Source of the DNA: Diogma glabrata
Lineage: Eukaryota > Arthropoda > Insecta > Diptera > Cylindrotomidae
NCBI GenBank assembly: GCA_963693315.1
Contig: OY856186.1
Location: 238,126,554-238,190,553 of the forward strand
Direction of reading: 5' to 3'
Length of the DNA: 64,000 nucleotides
The translations under genes were made by a program, and so were the position numbers. Shown here in pieces: positions 57,601 through 64,000 of the stretch. How positions within the stretch are numbered: the first letter of the stretch is position 1; each line of letters opens with the position of its first letter. Under the pieces are notes generated by a model, which was not told the DNA's origin, did not search any database, and worked only from the letters and a program-made list of their open reading frames with translations.

Positions 57601-58145
57601 GTACTAATATGAGTTATAATGTTGTTATGATGATTCCCTATTTTTACTCTACGTGTTACCAAATCCACTTTGTTTGGGTTAAATTGTGACAGTTGGTTAG
57701 AACGGTTTCGTAAAATAGTTGTTCCAACATGAAAAAAAAAGGTTTTAGATTTTCCTGTTTAAGGAACATAAATCTACTTGTTCGTATATTTTGATTCTTG
57801 GCCTAAGATCGATCAATCCAATTTTAACAACAATTTCACTGCTTTAAGTGGAAGAGAAGATGTAAGCAGACACTTTAGATAGAAATTCGTCATTCACAAA
57901 TGAATATTTGTCTACATATTTACTTTTTAAACAGAATGGTTAATTCATCACCTTTGTCGCTGAGTGTGTAAGGCATCAGGTTTTCTATAGAAGAAAATGA
58001 AAAATAATTTTAACTGAAAAAAATTACATGAGCCTAGTAGTTGCTTGAGCTCTATCAGTCACAAATCTCTCCAAAAAGTTAACCTTCTGTTGCTCTTAAA
58101 TATATTTCTGCAAAAAATGTTTACGTCATGTCTACTATGTCTACA
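54681..58145. other. 3.5 kb of AT-rich DNA without recognised features
   Basis: The small frames present (for example 57074-57271 and 57439-57218) have no domain signature and lie in low-complexity sequence. No repeat shared with the rest of the window was noticed. Candidate host sequence. Confidence 0.45.
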
Positions 58146-58495
58146 GCTGATGTACGTGAAATAGGCCCAAAAAAAATGGTGCTAAAGTTGTGCTATTTTG
58201 CATATTTTGTTCGTCCCAATGGAAAAATTGTGGCGAACAAATTAAATTTTTGAGGTGGAAGTTGGCCCCGTCATCTTGGAAAAACGAAAAAGCAAAACTT
58301 GTGCTGAATTGTGCTAAAGTTGTGCTAAGTTGTGTTGATTTGCATATCTTTTGATCTAGATTTTTTTCGACATTCTGTTTTCGGATGATTTCATTTAATT
58401 CTTAGTATTGTAGTATGTTGAAAGCTTCAATTTTTTGTCTGATCTAATACGGAAAATAGAATTTCACTTTTTGTTTTCTGCATAAATATGCTATA

Positions 58496-59256
58496 AATTC
58501 ATACAATCTTGGTGTGAAGAATAAATTCATACAATCTTGGTGTGAAGTAAAAATTCATACAATCTTGGTGTGAAGTGTTGATTCATACAATCTAGGTGTG
58601 AAGTATAATTTCATACAATTTTGGTGTAAAGTATAAATTCATACAATCTTGGTGTGAAGTATAAAATCATACAATCTTGCTGTGAAGTATAAATTCATAC
58701 AATCTTGGTGTGAAGTATTATTTCTTACAATATTGGTGTGAAGTATTAATTCATACAATCTTGGTGTGCAGTATAAATTCATAAAATCTTGGTGTTAAGT
58801 AATTATTCATGCAATCTTGATGTGAAGTATAAATTCATACAATCTTGGTATGAAGTATTAATTCATACAATCTTGGTGTGAATTACAAATTCATACAATC
58901 TGGTGTGAAGTATAAATTCATACAATATTGGTGTGAAGTAATAACTCATACCATCTTGGTGTTAAGTATAAATTTATACAATCTTGGTATGCAGTGTACG
59001 GTGTGAAGTAATAACTCATTGGTGTGAAGTAATAACTCATACCATCTTGGGGTGAAGTATAAATTTATACAATCGTGGTGTGAAGTATAAATTCATACAA
59101 TCTTGGTGGTAAGTATTAATTCATACAACCATGGTGTGAAGTATAAGTTCAAACAATCTTGTAAAGTATAAATTCACACAATCTTGGTGAGAAGCATAAA
59201 TTCATACAATGTTGGTGTCAAGTATAAATATGGTATACAATCTTGGTGTTAAGTAT
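58496..59256 (+). repeat. 28 bp minisatellite, about 27 copies
   Basis: The consensus unit is aattcatacaatcttggtgt followed by gaagtata. Copies differ by one to four bases, with a few shortened or fused ones near 58990-59030. Further scattered units follow the THAP transposon (60365-60420), and an inverted unit (tatacttcacaccaagatgg) lies at about 60450. Confidence 0.95.
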
Positions 59257-60358
59257 GTAACGACGGACTATTTTCAATTTTTACTTTAAAATAATAGTTT
59301 TCAAATATAATAATAGTTTTATTAATTTTCTTCAATTGTAATAAACGTATACGTTTATTCGTACCACTGTACATTTTTTTGATGATTTAAATAATTTCAA
59401 GTAACTTAAAAATTCAAGTTTTTCATAAATGATGGAAAATGAAACAGAAAATCGATGATAATATGATATATAAACGATCAAATTGTTTGGATCAAATCAA
59501 TTAGTAAAATTTAAATCAGTTAGCATATAATTTTTAGATGTTCAATTAGTATATAAAATTGAATCAAAGAGATTAGTGATTAATTAAATATTTATTTATT
59601 TATAAATTGTTTAAAAATATATCAATTTTATATCAGAATGTTGAGTTTGTACTTTGTGAAATTTCAAAACCATAATTCGTTTTAGTGATAATTTGAATTG
59701 AGATTTTAAGCTTAAATAAAATATTTATATATATAAATATGACAGAACCAAAAAAAAATCGAAAGCTTAAGTTTTTTAAGAAAAAACAATGTTGTCTGGA
59801 CGTTTTGTGTTTTATTTGGACATGCAGCTATTTACAATTTGAAAACATTAAAATTTTGCAAGTTTAATTAAATAACAATAGTTATGAAATGTTGTATATG
59901 TAAATGTGTGAACTCAAATCGTTACGAAAAGCATAATAGAAATAAAATAACATGTCACAGATCTCCAACCGATACAAAATATTTAAATACATGGTTCAAA
60001 GTACTAAATTTATAACCTTGGAAACCGCAGAAACGTGATGTAATTTGTTCGGTGCATTTTGGGGAGAATTGTTTAGATCGAAGTTCACCGTTAAGGATGC
60101 GTTTTAAGAAAACTACAATACCAATTATTTTTGATTAAATGTCTGGGGAATTCGTTAATAAAGGAAGTTATAACAAGTTTTTACCTAAATTATTTTATTG
60201 TTGGTCAATTAATAAGTTTCTTTTCAATTTTTCTGTGAGTCAAATATAAAAGATTTCCAAGTGTTAATTAGTTGTCGTAGAATCAGTTTTCATATATTTT
60301 TATGAGCTTTCCGGTGTAATGAATAATATAATTATTCGAATAAAAGTCCAAACCAGAA
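59257..60358 (+). mobile_element. THAP-domain DNA transposon with 7 bp target duplication
   Basis: It starts GTAACGACGGACTATTTTC and ends near CAAACCAGAA. TAAGTAT flanks both ends (59250-59256 and 60359-60365); the eighth base differs (T versus A). Without it the minisatellite reads through in phase. Both ends share GGACTATTTT / GGACTTTTAT in inverted sense. Another copy of the left terminus is at 39554. An 8 bp duplication and a THAP domain would fit P-like elements, but this copy has no catalytic domain. Confidence 0.75.
59884..60138 (+). pseudogene. THAP zinc finger domain, one internal stop
   Basis: Eighty-four codons from ATG to TAA with one in-frame TAA after codon 44. The THAP (C2CH) pattern is complete: MKCCICKC supplies the first cysteine pair, then HRSPTDTKYLNTWFKVL with the conserved proline and tryptophan, then VICSVHFGENCLD with the C-x2-H-F signature, and TTIPIIFD in the place of the AVPTIF ending. 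THAP domains bind DNA at transposon ends in P-like transposases. Only the binding domain remains; the RNase H-like catalytic region is missing. The stop and truncation make it non-functional. Confidence 0.88.
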
Positions 60359-60775
60359 TAAGTATAAATATGCTTTACAGTCTTGGTGTGAAGTATAAAT
60401 ATGCTTAATAATATAAATATGCTATACAATCTTTAACTTCACTCAACTTTATACTTCACACCAAGATGGAATAGCAGAAACAAACAATTTCTCTGGGCTC
60501 AGAGCGACCATCGATTGAACGACTATTAAAAGTATACTAGACTCCTGAATTGATTCATACTTTAGGATCATCTAGTGGACATTACAATCTATACTGTTCC
60601 AATTCTTGACTTCCGTGAATACTTCACACTAAAATGGAATAGCAGAACCCAAAAAGTAAAATTCCATTTTCCGTATGTGAACAGACAAAAAGTTGAAATT
60701 TTCATAATTTCTTATTTATGATTTAAGATGATAATTTCTGAAAATAGAATGTCAAAAATAATCTAGATCTAAAGA

Positions 60776-61232
60776 TATGCAAAGCAGCACAAGTTTTGCT
60801 TTTTCGTTTTTCCGAAAAGGCTGGGCGAACTTCCACCTCAAAAACTTAATTTGTCTACAGTTTTCCATTGGAGCGAACGAGGTATGCAGAGCAGCACATT
60901 ATAGCTCAACTTTTGCACATTTCAGAACAAGTTTTTTTTTCGTTTTTCCAAAGTGGCGAGGCAAACTTCCACCTCCAAAAACTTAATTTGTATAAAGCAT
61001 TTTTTTCCGTTGGGAGCAACGGGATATGGAAAACAGCACAAATCTAGCACAATTCAGAAGAAGCTTTGTTTTTTTGTTTTTCAAAAATGGTGGGGCTTAC
61101 TTCCACCTCAAAAACCTAAAATTTTTGAAAATTTGTTTCCATGGGGCTAATAAGATACGAAAAGCAGCCCGACATAGCACAATTCATCACAAGTTTTCCG
61201 TCGATTTTCTGAAATGGCGGGGCCAACTTCAT
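60776..61232 (+). repeat. Tandem repeat of about 130 bp units, 3.5 copies
   Basis: Each unit carries agcagcac, a ttcgtttttcc-like run, a ggcg.gg patch, acttccacctcaaaaa and a ttccatnggg..aacg stretch. Units begin at about 60776, 60897, 61032 and 61165. The three overlapping short frames here are produced by the repeat and are not genes. Confidence 0.85.
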
Positions 61233-61240
61233 AGACATTA

Positions 61241-62270
61241 CAGCTGGACTAATCCAGCATCAAAATTGGTAAAGTTTTGATTCGATTAAGAAGAAAAACT
61301 TGTTCTATACGGAGTTATGAAAACTTGACCGTTTTTACATAGCTTGAGCATAGGTGGGTGGCACCCCTACCTGCATAAAAATTAAAATTTTGCCAATTCG
61401 AGATAACTTTGAAATCAAATTGCTCAAGCATGGCTATACCGATTTAAACAAACTTTTTGGGATTTAAATTGGGATTTAGGAATACCAATCCTTTTGTGTC
61501 TAATATCGAGCTGGTCAGAATCAGTAAACTGACAAGTAACAAGTCAGCGTAGTTCATAATGTTTGAATTATGCTTATTATCAATTTTCCAGATACATTCA
61601 TATATTGCTGATCATTAAATAAGCAAAATGCCCGGTTGAATAGTAATCGTTTATATCATCCAACAGTTATTGGAAGAAAGACTTTTGGAAGAACAGAAAG
61701 TCGTCGTGTGTTATGGAGAATAATTTCTTTATTATGCGGTATCTAATGTTGTAGTGAGTAATGAATCCATGACCTTAAAATATATTTTATTAAGATTTTT
61801 GTTGATGTTGTATATATTGATGTTAACATTTATTATAATATTTAAGTTTGTCTCCTGTATGACTGTGACCTAAATGTCATATTTTTACATGAATTATGTA
61901 ATTTCGTGAAACTTTTTTTTATATTATATTGCTGTTTATCACTTTCATGCTGGTGTTCGCCATACTAGTAAAGCAAAGTGCTATAGAATTTGTACTCTAA
62001 TATTTATGACTTGCCAGCTCAAAGCGTTCGTTAGATTGCACCATCCATATCAAACGTTCCAGATCTACAGTTCCAACCTCATATCGATGCAACAATTTGT
62101 ATCAATTTTTTTATAATTTTTTAATAAAAAAAGTATGTGACAAGTTATTTTAGTGATAATAGGAGAATTGTTGTACCGATTTACGTGCAAGTAAAAGTAA
62201 ATTTATTATCTGTAATTCTTAAAAGTATAGAAAAAACAGAAACTTACCTAAAACATAATCATTTTTTGAC
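61241..62270. other. AT-rich region with a partial family M copy
   Basis: 61295-61440 resembles the family M hairpin at 38.2-38.6 kb (gttatgaaaacttgaccgtt, agcttgagcataggtggg). The rest shows no coding sequence that I recognise. Confidence 0.5.
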
Positions 62271-62402
62271 ATTTGTCAAAATAATCATTTTTTGACATTT
62301 GTCATTTTTGACATTTGTCTGCGATGTTGGACCTTTCCCTCGAACCTTACGATCAAGTTCCTCCCATAACAACTCTATCGGATTCTAGATGTTATTTGAG
62401 TG
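62270..62402 (-). pseudogene. Tc1-like transposase C-terminal scrap
   Basis: On the minus strand from 62401 the text reads NPIELLWEELDRKVRGKGPT after one stop. This is the C-terminal part of Tc1/mariner DDE transposases, with the catalytic glutamate in NPIE. Only about 30 codons survive. It is followed by tandem tttttgacatttgtca repeats (62270-62320). Confidence 0.65.
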
Positions 62403-62595
62403 TATATTTACTTTATACGAAAGACAATGTTTCTGAACATTAAACAGGTTAACAATTTTTAATTCACTAGATTTGAATATTGAAAATTTTGATTTTTTGA
62501 GCACTTAAACTTAAGCAATTAAGTTATTTTTTGAATTTTTCAATTCGAAAGGATATTTTTGGATTTTTCTTAGAGAAAAACTCCATTTTTCTCTT

Positions 62596-62634
62596 ATACG
62601 CGTTTCGGATTGGGATTCGAACTATCCTCATGAG
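62596..62634 (-). ncRNA. Hammerhead-like motif (minus strand)
   Basis: On the minus strand: CTCATGA, then GGAT, a 13-base loop, ATCC, GAAAC, GCGTA. This fits the hammerhead layout CUGANGA - stem II - GAAA - GUA, with stem II GGAT/ATCC, except that core G5 is C. Stem I pairing is poor. It lies directly upstream of the Penelope-like endonuclease fragment, in opposite orientation. Confidence 0.4.
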
Positions 62635-62689
62635 TGCCAATGGTTCGAATCCGTTTTGGTAGACACGCAAAAAACTATAAAAAAATATG

Positions 62690-63071
62690 GATATATTGCG
62701 GCTTACAAAAACAAAAATAAAATAGAAAACTACCTAAAAACTAAACAAACCCAAACCTTAGACACAGTAGTAAATTTTATACAGGCCAGACGGGGCGGTC
62801 CTTCAAAAAAAGATTTATTGAGCACACCAATGAAATTAACAGAAGCGATCCAAAATCCAGATATGCCCAACATTTGAAAATAGAAAAACACAAATACAAC
62901 AATATCAACACAAATTTAACCATATTACATAAAAAAAGAAAAGGACAACATCTAGATAGATTGGAAGAAATAGAAATATATAAACATAAAAACAATAACA
63001 ACATTTTAAATGATAAAATCAACACTAAAACTAACAAAATATATGACATAATAATAAAAAACAGCAGGTGA
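62690..63071 (+). pseudogene. Second Penelope-like element, GIY-YIG endonuclease end
   Basis: The segment starts YGYIAAYKNKNKIENYLKTK, a typical region before the nuclease, in one frame. Near 62770 the frame shifts and the GIY half of the signature appears deleted. In the new frame it reads FYTGQTGRSFKKRFIEHTNE (62774-62833), the YIG half with the catalytic arginine helix, then YAQHLKIEKHKYN and DRLEEIEIYKHKN to a stop at 63071. Reading the first frame straight through instead gives the spurious FIQARRGG. It is more diverged from the 8.3 kb copy than expected for the same family. Confidence 0.82.
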
Positions 63072-63122
63072 AATAGTATGTAAGTAATAGTTTAAGCAAA
63101 AATTGTAATAATAATTTAATAA

Positions 63123-63150
63123 CTGAGGATGACGTAAGTCGAAATCGATA
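63123..63150 (+). ncRNA. Hammerhead-like motif (plus strand)
   Basis: CTGAGGATGAC, loop gtaa, GTCGAAATCGATATTC. CTGAGGA matches the CUGANGA core and GAC/GTC forms a short stem next to GAAA, but one extra U lies between core and stem. It is about 50 bases after the Penelope-like stop codon, where the terminal repeat should lie. Confidence 0.4.
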
Positions 63151-63169
63151 TTCTATGAAATAAAAAATA

Positions 63170-64000
63170 AAATCCAAATTGTTACTATAAGGAAAATTAA
63201 AAATAAACAGTAAAAAGTATATTTTTAAATATTGCATTTTAATTCAAAAGTGACAAAAGCACACAAACAGTGAATAATATGGAAAACCATAATAACACAT
63301 ATAACTATAATTACTGCTATTAAATACGGTTGATTAATTTGTTGTTGTCCTCCAATCAACAAAAAATTTCTGCATCAGAGTAATTAATATTCCGTCGGTA
63401 TAGAGGATATGGATTTATCATCCAAACCAAGCACAATAGCTATAAACACTTTGTTTAACCACAAGAAAATACTTTGTGTTTATTTTATAGTCTTATTTTA
63501 ACAAAATTCCTTGAGTTTAATATAAATACTAATTATATTGTACAGGTTCAAAATGTAACTAATTCTTTAAAAAATGAATTAATATTTTTACTTTTAAGAA
63601 GCAACTAACTAGTCGTAAGACCAAATTTGTAATGTTTTTTATTATCAAAAATATTATCTTAAAATCTAATTTTGTTTTAATTATTTAATTCACAGTTGGT
63701 TAAGCCAAAACCTGCAAATCCGGTATTGTAACAATTTGTTTATTGAATCTCTCTCTTTACTAAGTTTGGCTAATTAGAGTAATTTTATTTCTTCGTGATT
63801 TATTAATTATTGCAATACATACGAATCTATCGTAATATTGTTATGACGCGATAAAAAAGATTTCATTGATTTGATTATTCCATATTTCGTTCTTTTTATT
63901 ACCAAATATAAACAGCGCTGAATCAGGTTCCAACAACACTCCCTTCCTTTTAAAAAATACGTTGTGATTGTCGAGGAGGTAACTGAAATGTCACTCGCCG
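63170..64000. other. AT-rich end of the window
   Basis: No gene or repeat arm recognised. Confidence 0.4.

Larger units (their letters stand above)
58149..61240. mobile_element. Foldback-type element with tandem-repeat arms
   Basis: The outer left arm (58149-58490) and outer right arm (about 60640-61235) are inverted copies: gcatatcttttgatctag matches ctagatctaaagatatgc, and aatttttgaggtggaagttg matches acttccacctcaaaaactt. The right arm contains three and a half tandem units of about 130 bp; the left arm has about one and a half. Inside lies a 28 bp minisatellite that reappears inverted near 60450. Inverted arms made of variable tandem repeats are the hallmark of Drosophila-type foldback elements. 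A THAP-domain transposon sits in the middle. Confidence 0.75.

Noticed and set aside
58496..59256. Regularly spaced 28 bp repeats, considered as a CRISPR array
   Set aside because: Repeats abut without unique spacers and the context is a eukaryotic transposon; it is a minisatellite.
60777..61280. Three overlapping frames with repeated FHLKNL-like motifs
   Set aside because: Produced by the 130 bp tandem repeat of the foldback arm; no domain and no independent support.
62656..62877. 73-codon frame taken as a complete small protein
   Set aside because: Its first half is the Penelope-like pre-nuclease region; the second half is read out of frame, and the true GIY-YIG frame is one base over.

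Overview
The window is AT-rich, intron-like eukaryotic DNA made almost entirely of mobile elements. No host gene, rRNA, tRNA or CRISPR was recognised. The mix of piggyBac, a Penelope-like element with GIY-YIG endonuclease, jockey/CR1-like LINEs, Ty3/gypsy pol with a retropepsin, THAP-domain and Tc1-like transposons, and hairpin elements points to an arthropod, most likely an insect. Order and species cannot be told from the sequence. Almost every coding stretch is a broken transposon gene; the exception is a 519-codon LINE reverse transcriptase at 16.57-18.13 kb.

Layout. 0.34-1.61 kb: a hairpin element (family F, second copy at 24.4-27.0 kb). 1.74-18.49 kb: a giant inverted repeat with about 2 kb arms (1737-3748 and 13155-18495). 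Between its arms lie a jockey-type LINE endonuclease fragment (3.76-5.07 kb) and a stack of nested transposons (6341-12106). From outside in, the stack is a TIR element, a second TIR element with a small ORF, then a Penelope-like fragment beside a third TIR element that interrupts that ORF and itself carries a retroelement end. The right arm holds two extra insertions, a DNA transposon (14773-16499) and a 5'-truncated LINE (16519-18257). Both are absent from the left arm, which preserves the empty site.

19.6-27.0 kb: a decayed gypsy element on the minus strand (about 20.35-23.17 kb), then a TA-flanked element inserted in the second family F hairpin. 27.27-31.54 kb: a long-TIR transposon with a cysteine-rich/SGCDT protein gene, split by a dead piggyBac (27766-30180). 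32.9-53.1 kb: four copies of a dispersed family (family K) plus gypsy and LINE debris, palindromic elements and LTR-like pieces. Family K has a constant terminus, a terminal hairpin, short subterminal inverted repeats and an internal AT-rich degenerate tandem array, features reminiscent of Helentron-derived non-autonomous elements; six copies lie in the window. 58.15-61.24 kb: a foldback-type element whose inverted arms are built of tandem repeats (27 or so copies of 28 bp, and about 130 bp units), interrupted by a transposon with a THAP domain and a 7 bp target duplication. 62.3-63.15 kb: a Tc1-like scrap and a second Penelope-like GIY-YIG fragment flanked by hammerhead-like motifs.

There is no working pathway here. 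The value of the window is its insertion history: nested order, empty sites kept by sister arms, and two or three element families (K, the foldback, the SGCDT transposon) that look incompletely described.
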